NCBI RefSeq assembly: GCF_900168115.1
Contig: NZ_FUZC01000001.1
Span: 62,001 to 126,000 of the forward strand
DNA length: 64,000 nt
Source of the DNA: Salegentibacter salinarum
Lineage (GTDB): Bacteria > Bacteroidota > Bacteroidia > Flavobacteriales > Flavobacteriaceae
Direction of reading: 5' to 3'
Shown: one piece after another, positions 8,433 through 17,681 of the stretch
Position numbering within the stretch: the first letter of the stretch is position 1
Layout: each line of letters opens with the position of its first letter
The notes under the pieces: generated by a model
What the model was told of the DNA's origin: nothing
Database searches by the model: none
What the model saw: only the letters and a program-made list of their open reading frames with translations
Program-made: the position numbers and the translations under genes

Positions 8433-9797
8433 ATGGCCAAAGTTAAATCAACTTTTTACTGCCAGAACTGTGGTAGCCAATATGCCAAATGGCAGGGCAA
8501 GTGCAGCTCTTGTGGCGAATGGAATACTATTGCTGAAGAAATTGTAGAAAAACCCGATGCAAAAGACTGGAAATCGCCGAGTGAACGGGAAGCAAAACGC
8601 ACTGCCAAACCATTAAAAATAGCTGAAATTGAAAACAGCCCTCAAAACCGATGGAAAACCGGCAATAATGAGCTGGATCGGGTTTTAGGTGGCGGACTTG
8701 TTCCGGGATCGCTCACCCTGCTGGGCGGTGAACCGGGCATAGGAAAAAGCACGCTTCTTCTTCAAATTTCGCTTCAGTTAAATTATAAGGTTTTATATGT
8801 TTCCGGGGAAGAAAGTCAGCAGCAAATTAAAATGCGTGCAGAGCGTATCAATCCCGTTGCTGCAAATTGTTATATTCTTACCGAAACAAAAACCCAAAAT
8901 ATCTTCAGGCAAATTGAAGCCATCGAGCCTGAAGTAATTATTATAGATTCCATTCAAACCCTGCACAGTGACTATATTGAAAGTGCTCCTGGAAGTATTT
9001 CCCAAATCAGGGAGTGCACCGCAGAACTTATAAAATTCGCCAAAGAAACTAACACACCTGTTATTTTAATCGGTCATATTACCAAAGAAGGCAGCATTGC
9101 AGGACCAAAAGTACTGGAGCATATGGTAGATACCGTTTTGCAATTTGAAGGCGATAGAAATCACGTATATCGAATTTTACGCGCCCATAAAAATCGTTTC
9201 GGTTCAACCCACGAACTCGGCATTTATGAAATGCAGGGCAGCGGACTTCGGGAAGTAAGTAATCCATCTGAAATCCTCATTTCCAAAAATGATGAAGACC
9301 TCAGCGGAACTGCAATTTCCGCCACGCTGGAAGGAATGCGGCCGCTTATGATAGAAATTCAGGCATTGGTTAGCACTGCTGTTTATGGAACTCCGCAACG
9401 TTCAGCTACCGGTTATAATGTAAAAAGATTGAATATGTTACTGGCCGTTTTAGAAAAACGGGCCGGTTTCAGACTTGGCGCAAAGGATGTTTTCCTCAAT
9501 ATTACCGGCGGAATTACCGTAGATGATCCCGCAATAGACCTTGCCGTGATTGCTGCTATTTTATCTTCGAATGAAGATATTTCTATTCCAAAAGATATTT
9601 GTTTTGCAGCTGAAGTTGGGCTTGCAGGAGAAATCAGGCCCGTCACCCGGGTAGAACAGCGCATTATTGAAGCCGAAAAACTCGGTTTCGCCTCCATCCT
9701 AGTTTCTAAACAAAGCAAAATCCCAAAATCAAACTTCAGCATTACTATTATAAAAGTTGCAAAAATTGAAGATGTGGTAAGCCATTTGTTTGGGTAG
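8433..9797 (+). CDS. radA: DNA repair protein RadA
   Basis: RecA-related ATPase that promotes branch migration in recombination repair. It has 454 residues, the usual size. The N-terminal zinc finger is CQNCGSQYAKW then CSSCGEW (residues 9-31). The ATPase core has Walker A GGEPGIGKST near residue 98, followed by the RadA-specific KNRFG motif in RAHKNRFGSTHELGIYEM near residue 250. The C-terminal Lon-protease-like domain ends AAEVGLAGEIRPVTRVEQRI. ATG at 8433 is the start. Confidence 0.97.
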   Translation: MAKVKSTFYCQNCGSQYAKWQGKCSSCGEWNTIAEEIVEKPDAKDWKSPSEREAKRTAKPLKIAEIENSPQNRWKTGNNELDRVLGGGLVPGSLTLLGGEPGIGKSTLLLQISLQLNYKVLYVSGEESQQQIKMRAERINPVAANCYILTETKTQNIFRQIEAIEPEVIIIDSIQTLHSDYIESAPGSISQIRECTAELIKFAKETNTPVILIGHITKEGSIAGPKVLEHMVDTVLQFEGDRNHVYRILRAHKNRFGSTHELGIYEMQGSGLREVSNPSEILISKNDEDLSGTAISATLEGMRPLMIEIQALVSTAVYGTPQRSATGYNVKRLNMLLAVLEKRAGFRLGAKDVFLNITGGITVDDPAIDLAVIAAILSSNEDISIPKDICFAAEVGLAGEIRPVTRVEQRIIEAEKLGFASILVSKQSKIPKSNFSITIIKVAKIEDVVSHLFG

Positions 9798-9897
9798 ATT
9801 CTGCAGTATTTCTAAAATTGCAAAGCTAAAAGAGTGAGGAAAATATCCTATCAATCTGGCACAATTACTGCTTAACAATACCCGGAAACGATAGATT

Positions 9898-11031
9898 ATG
9901 AAGCAGATAAAAATTTTAGGTATATTCTTAATTTTAATTGTTGCGGGATGTTCGCAAATCAATAAAGCATCCGATTTTATTACTAATCCAACCGCAAAAG
10001 AACAGTATAAACGTGATTTTAATGTTTCAGATGAATTATTCCAGATTTGGGAAAATTCAGCAGAAACGGCATTTCAGGATAGTGTGGAAGTCAGTTTGCC
10101 GTATGCTGAATCCGGTAAATTCTATCCGAAAAGTTTTTCAGTCTATTCTTATGAAATCGAGCTCCAACCCGGCGAAGTTTTGAATTTAGAGGTAGAAACC
10201 GATTCTACAAAGCAATTGGTTTTTATTGAACTTTTTGAAAAAACCGCTGATTCCATCACTAAATTTGAAAAAGTAGAATCAAACGATTTTCAGAAGAAAA
10301 AATTAAATTTTGAAGCTGAAAAAACCGCGACTTACAAAGTGGTAATCCAGCCGGAAATTGAAGCACATACTCCTTTCAAATTTAAAATGGAGAAAAATCC
10401 TGCGTATTTATTTCCCGTAAGCGCCGGGCTTAATGCCAATGTCCAAAGCTATTGGGGAGATAATCGCGATGGTGGATCCAGGAGCCACGAAGGCATTGAT
10501 ATTTTCGACAAAAGAGGTACGCCAGTAGTCGCCGCAACTGACGGGAGTATAGGTTATACCGGTGAAAAAGGATTGGGTGGTAAACAGGTTTGGTTAAGGG
10601 ATCGCAAACGCAACCAATCTCTTTATTATGCCCATTTAGATAGTATTGCAAATGTTTCAGGAAATGTAAAAAGGGGAGACACCTTAGGTTTTGTTGGCAA
10701 TACCGGGAATGCCAGGACCACGCCGCCACACCTTCATTTTGGAATTTACAAAGGTTATCGAGGCGCTATAAATCCATTGCCTTTTGTATATCAAATCAAT
10801 CCCTTGCAAGCTGATCCAGAGATACTGGACAGTATTCCGAAAAAATTAATTATTAAAAGCAGAACGGCTAATCTTAGGAATAAACCCACAACTTCAAATT
10901 CCAAGATTTTAAGCACCTTAAAAGCCCAGGACACGCTCCAGTTTTTAGGAAAAACAAATGAATGGTTTCATATTAGAACCTCAGCAAATAGAGCTTCCTT
11001 TATTCACCAAAGTTTAGTGAGTCCTATTTAA
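9898..11031 (+). CDS. M23 family metallopeptidase lipoprotein with C-terminal SH3 domain
   Basis: A 377-residue exported lipoprotein (lipobox IVAGC, Cys at residue 18). It has a beta-rich N-terminal region of unknown role up to about residue 170. The LytM/M23 zinc peptidase domain follows, with SHEGIDIF (His and Asp ligands of HxxxD), YYAHLDS and PPHLHFGIYKG (HxH). A bacterial SH3 domain lies at about residues 315-377 (LIIKSRTANLRNKPTTSNSK), typical for binding peptidoglycan. The zinc ligands appear intact, so an active endopeptidase cutting peptidoglycan cross-links at the cell envelope is likely. It is convergent with the aldo/keto reductase. Confidence 0.88.
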   Translation: MKQIKILGIFLILIVAGCSQINKASDFITNPTAKEQYKRDFNVSDELFQIWENSAETAFQDSVEVSLPYAESGKFYPKSFSVYSYEIELQPGEVLNLEVETDSTKQLVFIELFEKTADSITKFEKVESNDFQKKKLNFEAEKTATYKVVIQPEIEAHTPFKFKMEKNPAYLFPVSAGLNANVQSYWGDNRDGGSRSHEGIDIFDKRGTPVVAATDGSIGYTGEKGLGGKQVWLRDRKRNQSLYYAHLDSIANVSGNVKRGDTLGFVGNTGNARTTPPHLHFGIYKGYRGAINPLPFVYQINPLQADPEILDSIPKKLIIKSRTANLRNKPTTSNSKILSTLKAQDTLQFLGKTNEWFHIRTSANRASFIHQSLVSPI

Positions 11032-11035
11032 TTGA

Positions 11036-11066
11036 CGTCATCCTGATTTTATATCAGGATCTAATT
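11036..11066. terminator. Hairpin between convergent genes
   Basis: ATCCTGAT (11040-11047) pairs with ATCAGGAT (11053-11060), followed by CTAATTTTAT. It sits between the M23 gene and the aldo/keto reductase and can terminate both. It begins CGTCATCCTG, like the dispersed GTCAT repeats elsewhere in the window. Confidence 0.55.
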
Positions 11067-11074
11067 TTATTAAA

Positions 11075-12112
11075 TTAAGGCGCTGGATTGGGATAGGTTT
11101 CGTGAATTTTATTGATCTCTTCCAAAACTTCTTGAGAAAGTTCTAAATCTATACTTCCAATATTTTCTTTTAACTGTTTTATAGACGTTGCACCAATAAT
11201 ATTACTGGTTACAAATGGCCTGGTATTTATAAAAGCCAGCGACATTTGCGCAAAATTCAAATGATGCTTTTTAGCAATTTCAGCATAAGCTTTGGTGGCC
11301 TTTACCGCCTGATCATTAGAATATCTCTTATACTGCGGAAATAAACCTAATCTGGAATTTCCCTGAATTCCATCTAAATGTTTCCCGCTTAAAGTTCCCA
11401 TTCCTAATGGGGAATATGGAAATAAACCTACATTTTCACGATGAAGAATTTCAGTTAGTCCTATTTCATCTTTTCGGTTAAGTAAATTATACGGGTTTTG
11501 TACCGTAATCATTTTGGGTAAATTATGCTTTCTGCTTTCTTCAAGAAAACGCGAAAGTCCGTAAGGCGTTTCATTAGATAAACCAACCTCCCTTATTTTT
11601 CCTTCCTTTACAAAGCCATCTAAGGTTTCCAGTACTTCTTTAAAATTATCTTCCCATTGATCATTTTCATCATGCTCATAGCCTAATTTTCCGAAAAAAT
11701 TAGTGTAGCGTTCCGGCCAGTGCAGCTGATAAAGATCTATATAATCGGTTTGTAATCTTTTCAGGCTTTTATGCAGAGCATCGGTTATCGCTGCTTTTGA
11801 AAACCCAAGATTATCCCGAATATGTTCCATAGAATTCCCGGGACCAACCACTTTAGAAGTAAGTACCACATCTTCCCTTTTTCCCGATTTTTTAAACCAG
11901 GAACCAATAATTTTTTCGGTACTTCCCTGAGTTTCGGCTTTTCCGGGTATGGAATACATTTCGGCAGTATCCAGAAAATTCACTCCATTTTCAAGTGCGA
12001 ATTCAATTTGTTCGTGACCTTCAGCTTCAGTGTTCTGTTCGCCCCAGGTCATGGTGCCCAGGCAAATTTTACTAACTTTTATATCCGTGTTCGGGAGTGT
12101 GGTATATTTCAT
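11075..12112 (-). CDS. Aldo/keto reductase (Tas-like)
   Basis: A 345-residue NADP(H)-dependent oxidoreductase of the aldo/keto reductase family, nearest in style to the Tas/YajO group. The catalytic tetrad is visible: Asp and Tyr in NFLDTAEMY, Lys in VVLTSKV and His in YQLHWPER. Coenzyme-binding signatures are GLSNETPYGLSRF and PYSPLGMGTLSGKH. I place the start at ATG 12112; the frame opens one codon earlier with TTG. Substrate unknown. The OmpA lipoprotein gene lies 23 bases upstream in the same direction. Confidence 0.88.
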   Translation of the reverse strand: MKYTTLPNTDIKVSKICLGTMTWGEQNTEAEGHEQIEFALENGVNFLDTAEMYSIPGKAETQGSTEKIIGSWFKKSGKREDVVLTSKVVGPGNSMEHIRDNLGFSKAAITDALHKSLKRLQTDYIDLYQLHWPERYTNFFGKLGYEHDENDQWEDNFKEVLETLDGFVKEGKIREVGLSNETPYGLSRFLEESRKHNLPKMITVQNPYNLLNRKDEIGLTEILHRENVGLFPYSPLGMGTLSGKHLDGIQGNSRLGLFPQYKRYSNDQAVKATKAYAEIAKKHHLNFAQMSLAFINTRPFVTSNIIGATSIKQLKENIGSIDLELSQEVLEEINKIHETYPNPAP

Positions 12113-12135
12113 CAATTGTTCTTCAGAAATTCAAT

Positions 12136-13083
12136 TTATTCTTCATTCAGCAATTTAGTAACCTCATCTAATTTTGGTGTTAAAATCACTTCAATTCTTC
12201 GATTTTTTGCTTTCCCTTCAGCGGTTTCGTTAGTAGCTATAGGCGCATATTCCCCTCGGCCCGCTGCGGTTAAATTCTGCGGATCTATATTATTGTTTTC
12301 CTTTAAAATCTGAACTATAGAAGTCGCTCGCTTGGTAGAAAGATCCCAGTTATCGTTTAACGGGCCGCTTCCACCGTAAGGCACATTATCGGTATGGCCT
12401 TCAATTAAAACCGCGATATCGGGATTCTCTGCCAGTACCTGACCTAATTGCTGCACGGCTTGTCTTCCTTCATTATTAACAGCCCAGCTTCCTGAGCTAA
12501 ATAGCAACTTGTTTTCCATTGAAACGTATACTTTCCCATCACGTTGCTCTACGGTTAACCCTTTGCCTTCAAAATTGGTTAAAGCCTTTGAAATGGCGTC
12601 TTTTAAAGCGTTCATTTTGGCATCTTTGGCAGCGATTAATTCTTCCAGCTCATTTACCCTTCTGGAACGAGCATCTAGATCACGTTGCAATTTATCGAGA
12701 CGCGTTTGCTCTGCAACCAGTGCTTGCTCTTTCTCCTCAAGTTCAGCCAGAAGCTGACGGTTTTGCCGGGAATTTTCTGCAATCGCAGCCGAACTATTTT
12801 CCTCTAAAGCATCGTAAGAATTTTTAAGGGTCGCATAATTTTTTCGTGCACTTTCAAGCTCATCTTTTAAACGATCCCTTTCAGCCGTAGCTTCAGCATA
12901 ATCTTTTTTTAATGCTGAAAATTCTTCATCTAAATTTTGATATTTTTCGAGTTCAGATTGTGTATTTCGGTTTTCACGTTTTAAATCGGCGTGCCTGCCT
13001 ACGAGTTCCTGATATTTTTTAGAGGATACACAGGAAGTCAGCATAAAAACCGCTGTGAATGCTAAAACAAGTATTTTTTTCAT
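12136..13083 (-). CDS. OmpA family lipoprotein with long coiled coil
   Basis: A 315-residue envelope protein. The signal peptide ends MLTSC with the lipobox Cys at residue 18. Residues about 22-155 are a continuous coiled coil rich in Glu, Lys, Arg and Asn. The C-terminal OmpA/MotB peptidoglycan-binding domain (about 190-305) contains IEGHTDNVPYGG, STKRATSIVQIL and GRGEYAPIATN. It probably tethers the outer membrane to peptidoglycan. Upstream there is only a dispersed repeat. Confidence 0.88.
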   Translation of the reverse strand: MKKILVLAFTAVFMLTSCVSSKKYQELVGRHADLKRENRNTQSELEKYQNLDEEFSALKKDYAEATAERDRLKDELESARKNYATLKNSYDALEENSSAAIAENSRQNRQLLAELEEKEQALVAEQTRLDKLQRDLDARSRRVNELEELIAAKDAKMNALKDAISKALTNFEGKGLTVEQRDGKVYVSMENKLLFSSGSWAVNNEGRQAVQQLGQVLAENPDIAVLIEGHTDNVPYGGSGPLNDNWDLSTKRATSIVQILKENNNIDPQNLTAAGRGEYAPIATNETAEGKAKNRRIEVILTPKLDEVTKLLNEE

Positions 13084-13113
13084 TTTTATAATTTTTAATA
13101 TCTTCTAATTTAC

Positions 13114-13193
13114 CGTCATCCGAGCCCAATAAATTATCGGTAGAAGCAATCTGCAAATTGGTTAGAGATTACTTCACTCCGTTCGTAATGACA
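13114..13193. repeat. Dispersed intergenic repeat with inverted ends
   Basis: This 80-base spacer starts CGTCATCCG and ends CGTAATGACA, so its ends are inverted (GTCAT/ATGAC). The inner part reads GAGATTACTTCACTCCGTTCG. It fills the space between the OmpA gene and xth. Similar elements at 28073, 29823 and 38691 suggest a genome-wide family of small non-coding repeats. Confidence 0.45.
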
Positions 13194-13199
13194 TTCTTT

Positions 13200-13970
13200 C
13201 TAAAAATCTGATTCCAATTCCACCAGAACAGGACAGTGATCGCTGTGCTTGGCTTCGGGTAATATAACGGCTCTTTTTAGTTTTTCTTGTAAAGGCTCGG
13301 CCACCAAATTATAATCTATACGCCAACCCTTGTTGTTGGCGCGGGCATTGGCGCGATAACTCCACCACGAATAATTATCACCTTCCTCATTAAAATGCCT
13401 GAAGGAATCTATAAAACCGCTTTTCATAAAATTATCAATCCACTCTCGCTCTACCGGCAAAAATCCGGAAACATTTTTTAGTCTAACAGGATCGTGAATA
13501 TCTATGGCTTCGTGGCAAATATTATAATCTCCACAAATTATTAAATTCGGAAAATCCTTTTTTACTTCATCTACATATTTCTGAAAATCGTCCATAAACT
13601 GTAGTTTGTGTTCCAGCCGGGCAATATTAGTCCCGGAAGGCAAATACAAACTTACAATGGAAAAATCTTCAAAATCGGCACGGATAGTTCGGCCTTCAAA
13701 GTCCATATAATCTATTCCAGTGCCATATTCTATATGCAAAGGTTTGTGTTTACTTAAAATAGCAACCCCGCTGTAACCTTTCTTTTGCGCGGGATACCAG
13801 TAATGATAAGGATAACCGGCTTCTTTAAAATCATCGAGATTTAATTGATCAGGAGTCGCTTTTATTTCCTGAAGACAAACCACATCTGGATTTGCCTGTT
13901 GCACCCAATCTAAAAAGCCTTTTCTAACGGCAGCTCTAATTCCGTTTACATTATAGGAAATAATCTTCAT
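13200..13970 (-). CDS. xth: Exodeoxyribonuclease III
   Basis: A 256-residue AP endonuclease/3'-5' exonuclease for base excision repair. The family motifs are complete: ISYNVNGIRAAVRKGF, VCLQEIKA (catalytic Glu), IICGDYNICH (catalytic Asp and Asn) and AKHSDHCPVLVEL (catalytic Asp-His pair). ATG at 13970 is the start. It stands alone, with repeats on its downstream side and the broken DinB gene upstream. Confidence 0.95.
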   Translation of the reverse strand: MKIISYNVNGIRAAVRKGFLDWVQQANPDVVCLQEIKATPDQLNLDDFKEAGYPYHYWYPAQKKGYSGVAILSKHKPLHIEYGTGIDYMDFEGRTIRADFEDFSIVSLYLPSGTNIARLEHKLQFMDDFQKYVDEVKKDFPNLIICGDYNICHEAIDIHDPVRLKNVSGFLPVEREWIDNFMKSGFIDSFRHFNEEGDNYSWWSYRANARANNKGWRIDYNLVAEPLQEKLKRAVILPEAKHSDHCPVLVELESDF

Positions 13971-14010
13971 TTAAGTCAATTTTCCTCAAAAATAAGGCTA
14001 AATGCAAGAT

Positions 14011-14562
14011 TTACAAGTTGGATTGTTGAATTTCCAATAGCTTTTTAGCCTGCAGAAAATGTCGTTCTTCGTGAGCAAGAATAATTTTAATGCCAGCATC
14101 AAGTTTATACACAATTTTAGGGTTTGCAGGCGAAGAAATAACCGCATTTTATTTCAGTAAATCTTCAGACTCTAAAATTTTCTTTTTTAATTTTTCCTGA
14201 TGTTCAATAAATTTTTCCAGAATATCTTCTGAGGCATTATCTTCAGAAGGTTTCCAGATCGAGAAAGTTTTAGTTTTTTTAGAGGTTTCAGGTTGTACCG
14301 ATTTTAAGATTACTTTTCCGAAGAAATTTACCAAAAAACCAAGATTCGCCGTAAATGGTTTTCTATGATCTTTATTCCTCAACCTATCAATCATCGGGAA
14401 ATACGACTCATTAATTAAAATCAGATGCTTTAAATTTTGAGCAACACTCCAGGTTTCGACATCGGGTTTCCAGTGAATTTCACGTTCACTGAGCTCGCCA
14501 AATGTCTTTCTAAACTTTTTTGTAAGTTCATCAAGCCTGTGTGTAAATTCTTGAGTATACAC
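14011..14562 (-). pseudogene. DinB-family (DUF664-like) gene with in-frame nonsense codon
   Basis: The frame opens with GTG at 14562 (MYTQEFTHRLDEL) and gives 137 residues to a TAA at 14149-14151. The same frame then continues without a shift for 45 more residues (NAVISSPANPKIVYKLDAG and on) to a proper stop at 14011. The second part contains AHEERHFLQAKK, the C-terminal helix with the two conserved His ligands of DinB four-helix bundles. The first His is in LKHLILINESYF. The single stop therefore removes two of three metal ligands and the last helix. AAA TAA AAT suggests one substitution, for example from AAA, CAA or GAA. DinB proteins are putative metal-dependent thiol transferases. A truncated but functional protein is possible but unlikely. 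Confidence 0.8.
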
Positions 14563-14587
14563 CTTTAAAATTTTGAATTAAGAAAGC

Positions 14588-17563
14588 CTATTCTACTATA
14601 AAACGTTTTACTTTTCCTACTTCCCGCGTTCCCATTCTTACCAAATAAACCCCTCGAGCGGCGTAAGACATATCAAGCTCATAAACATAGCCTGTACCGT
14701 TATTTTCTACCTGATTTTCTAACATTTTTTGACCTAGAATATTATGGACCGTAATTCTTAAAGTTTCTTCATAATCTGTTTCCATAATTACTCTAAACTG
14801 CTTATTTTCTTCTGAAACCACCACCAATTCGGCTTCGTTCAAAATAAAATCTTCAATATCTAAAGCAGAATCGGTAATATTTACCGAGTAATCATGCGTA
14901 GTACCATAAGCCATAACCTCACAGGGATTATTTAGATCCCCGTCAAAATCTACATCTCCTGCTCTAATTCTTAATAAATGCTGACCCAAAGGCGCATCTT
15001 CGGAAATACTAAAATTGTAGGAGTGCCATTCGCCAGAGGTAGGTATAACTTCTGAAGTTATGAGACGTTCCTCGTCACCAAATACAGCATCATCATTAAA
15101 ATCTATCCAAAGGGAAAACTGCTCCGCATTTGCATCAGTTAAGTCTCCAAACAAGGATTGCACCGAAACGGTAAATTCCCCCTGGGAACGATCTAAAGTA
15201 GCCGAAAGCCCAATAAAATCGGCATATCCATTTCCGCAGGGAATACGCTCGTTAAGAACATCTTCTAATTCAAAAAACGAAATCCCGTCTCCAAAACTAC
15301 AATCAGAGCCTTCGGGAATACAATCTAAATTAGCTACAGATCTAACGCTGGTATCATTACTGGCATCAAAATCATTTTCCAACCGAGTACCTGCGGTAAT
15401 TCTATAACTTCCGGAAGGTGAAATATCTGCAGTTTGATTAAATGTATAAACTTCAAGACCTCCAACTTCCAGCGTACCGTTAAAAACTTCCCTTACCGGG
15501 GTGTTATTCCCAACCTGGTAAAAAACCGGTATATCTTCTTGAGGTTCGCCCCCAAAGTTTTCTATACTAACGGTTATTTCTTCTGAATTCCCTAAACTCT
15601 CACCGGTTTGCGGAGCATCAATTGAAGTTACCCCAACATCGTTTGGTGGTAAATGTCTAACTGAAGCAATCAATGTATCATTTTCTATATTTTCATCTCC
15701 TTCCAAATTTGTACTGAAAAGAAAATCGTAGGTTTCTCCAACTTCAGAAAGATCGGCGGTTTCAGAAAAAGTGAATTCTGCAGAACTTGTTGCAGCAAGA
15801 CTTTCTTCAAAAGTTTCAGTCACTTCGGGACCACCATTTATGCTATAACTAACATCAAAATTAGCATGTCCGTTTCGGCCATAATTCCTGATTTTCACGG
15901 TTATTTCTTCATTTGTACCTAAACTGGCATCTTGTGGACTAACCAAAGAAACTACACCAAGATCGTTATCAAAATCTGGTGCGATTTTAAAAACACCCAC
16001 GTGATTTTTCCTTTCCTGGCCTACAAAATACTCGCCATTATGCCAAAAGGTGAGCCCGTCTGCCGCGTCTACACTTAAATGCGCATAATCCCCGTATCGG
16101 GAATTGGGATTTGGACTTTCGCCTTCAATAATATTTTGCTCTTCAATAGTCATAATCCCCGGTTCATCATTAAGGTATCTCCCCGTATATCGCAGCGAGG
16201 GAAAAACCGGATTTTGCGGATTATCATTTAAAACCGTGTAACCCAGAGCAATATTCCCTTCCGCATCAAGGCCTATACTTCCGCTAAATCGGTCGCTATT
16301 ATCAGGGGCGTAAGTTCCTTCCTGGTAAACACTCCAGGGACCGCCATCGGTTTGCTGGCGTAATTCATACCAACGTATTCCGGCGTGCTCGGCCGCACTG
16401 GGATCTACATCTACCACAAAATTCATAACCACAGCATTATAATTTTGAAACCGTCTATAAGTTGTCATATACATCATTGTAGCCTGTAATACGTCCATTT
16501 CGGGAGTATCTTCGCCGGGTTGTGAAAGATTCGAAAAAGAGCCTCCGTCAAATGTGGCTATAAAAGGCGAAACTCCCTCTGCAGCTCCTAATTCTTGTGA
16601 TTCTGAAATAGTTGAAGCCAAAGGATTATTCCAGTCTACATTAATAAGCCAGAGCTTTAGATGATCTTCATTCACCCCTGCCCACGAATCGTCTTGTAGA
16701 AAGACTATAGGCGAATTTCCCCGAGGAGGTATTTCGTTTCCAATTCCCGAAAAACCGGCCGGACTGTAAAACCCGTTAGTTCTAATGCCGGGCAAGGGAA
16801 AAGACATAATTTGGGCAGTTTCCCCGGCCAGCATTTGGTCTCTTTCCAGGGCATACACCACCTGGCTTGTGGCGGCGGTTCTGGTGTTTTTATTAGTGGT
16901 GATATAATAACCGTCTCCCCAAACTGAAATCTTCGGGTAATCTGGCAAAACCCCGTTTGTAGTAAAGCGATAAGTGTACCAACCGTCATTCATTGGGTCC
17001 GGACCTTGTGAGACTGCGATTAAAAAACTTTCGGGGGTATCGCTAAACTGTGAAATTATAAACCTGTCAGCAAATTCATCGTATAAAATAATGGGGTCTC
17101 CCAGGGTTTCGTTGGTAAATTCTCCTCCAATACTGGCGAGAGATGCAGGTTCCATAATTCTGTTCCCCGATTTATCGAAAATTGAAAAAGCCGAATTCCA
17201 TCCGTTAACATAATGGTTTGGCCCCGCAGCCCCGGTAGGATCTGTAGGAGTGGCTTGTGTAGAAGCAGCTTCAAAAGTAAAATTGGGAGCCTTTACAGGG
17301 ATTTCACCCATTTTTTGCTGAAGCGCTTCATCTCTGGTTTTTGGTAAACCTTTTCCCGGAACAATTTTGTTGATTCCCCGATTCCGGGGATTGTAAATCT
17401 TGAATTCTTTTGCCGGCGGAATTAGTTTCCTTTTAGACATTGCAGAAGAAGTTACTGCTTTGGCAGAGTCTATATAAACCGGGCCTGCAGTTTCTCTATC
17501 CTGACCCAGAAATATGGAATGAAAACCAAAAATTAAAATTAAAAGGAATAAAATTTTCTTCAT
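14588..17563 (-). CDS. Large secreted protein with GEVED domain and T9SS type A sorting domain
   Basis: A 991-residue exported protein. It has signal peptide MKKILFLLILIFGFHSIFLG and a C-terminal type 9 secretion signal of about 80 residues (VHNILGQKML, YAARGVYLVRMGTREVGKVKRF). The N-terminal 530 residues look like a surface repeat or propeller-like domain with no recognised catalytic motif (GAAGPNHYVNGWNSAFSIFDK; DYPKISVWGDGYY). Residues about 535-750 are two CARDB-like Ig repeats (NEEITVKIRNYG; SEEITVSIENFG). A GEVED domain follows with LWIDFNDDAVFGDEE and LRIRAGDVDFDGD. It is probably exported and anchored or released at the cell surface by T9SS; substrate unknown. Confidence 0.85.
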   Translation of the reverse strand: MKKILFLLILIFGFHSIFLGQDRETAGPVYIDSAKAVTSSAMSKRKLIPPAKEFKIYNPRNRGINKIVPGKGLPKTRDEALQQKMGEIPVKAPNFTFEAASTQATPTDPTGAAGPNHYVNGWNSAFSIFDKSGNRIMEPASLASIGGEFTNETLGDPIILYDEFADRFIISQFSDTPESFLIAVSQGPDPMNDGWYTYRFTTNGVLPDYPKISVWGDGYYITTNKNTRTAATSQVVYALERDQMLAGETAQIMSFPLPGIRTNGFYSPAGFSGIGNEIPPRGNSPIVFLQDDSWAGVNEDHLKLWLINVDWNNPLASTISESQELGAAEGVSPFIATFDGGSFSNLSQPGEDTPEMDVLQATMMYMTTYRRFQNYNAVVMNFVVDVDPSAAEHAGIRWYELRQQTDGGPWSVYQEGTYAPDNSDRFSGSIGLDAEGNIALGYTVLNDNPQNPVFPSLRYTGRYLNDEPGIMTIEEQNIIEGESPNPNSRYGDYAHLSVDAADGLTFWHNGEYFVGQERKNHVGVFKIAPDFDNDLGVVSLVSPQDASLGTNEEITVKIRNYGRNGHANFDVSYSINGGPEVTETFEESLAATSSAEFTFSETADLSEVGETYDFLFSTNLEGDENIENDTLIASVRHLPPNDVGVTSIDAPQTGESLGNSEEITVSIENFGGEPQEDIPVFYQVGNNTPVREVFNGTLEVGGLEVYTFNQTADISPSGSYRITAGTRLENDFDASNDTSVRSVANLDCIPEGSDCSFGDGISFFELEDVLNERIPCGNGYADFIGLSATLDRSQGEFTVSVQSLFGDLTDANAEQFSLWIDFNDDAVFGDEERLITSEVIPTSGEWHSYNFSISEDAPLGQHLLRIRAGDVDFDGDLNNPCEVMAYGTTHDYSVNITDSALDIEDFILNEAELVVVSEENKQFRVIMETDYEETLRITVHNILGQKMLENQVENNGTGYVYELDMSYAARGVYLVRMGTREVGKVKRFIVE

Positions 17564-17621
17564 TGTGACGAGACTTCTTCTTTTACTTTCTAAAAATAAT
17601 GATTCTATACGTATCTAAAAC

Positions 17622-17656
17622 AAAAGGAGCGATTAAGTTGATTAACCGCTCCTTTT
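17622..17656 (-). terminator. Terminator downstream of glyS
   Basis: AAAAGGAGCG (17622-17631) pairs perfectly with CGCTCCTTTT (17647-17656). The hairpin lies 26 bases beyond the glyS stop and has T-rich flanks on both strands. Confidence 0.8.
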
Positions 17657-17681
17657 AATAGTTTAAATAAACACTTCAAAG

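Noticed and set aside
12509-12827. Plus-strand frames opposite the OmpA lipoprotein coiled coil
   Set aside because: Ser/Leu-rich antisense frames of this kind are a by-product of Glu/Lys-rich coiled-coil codons.
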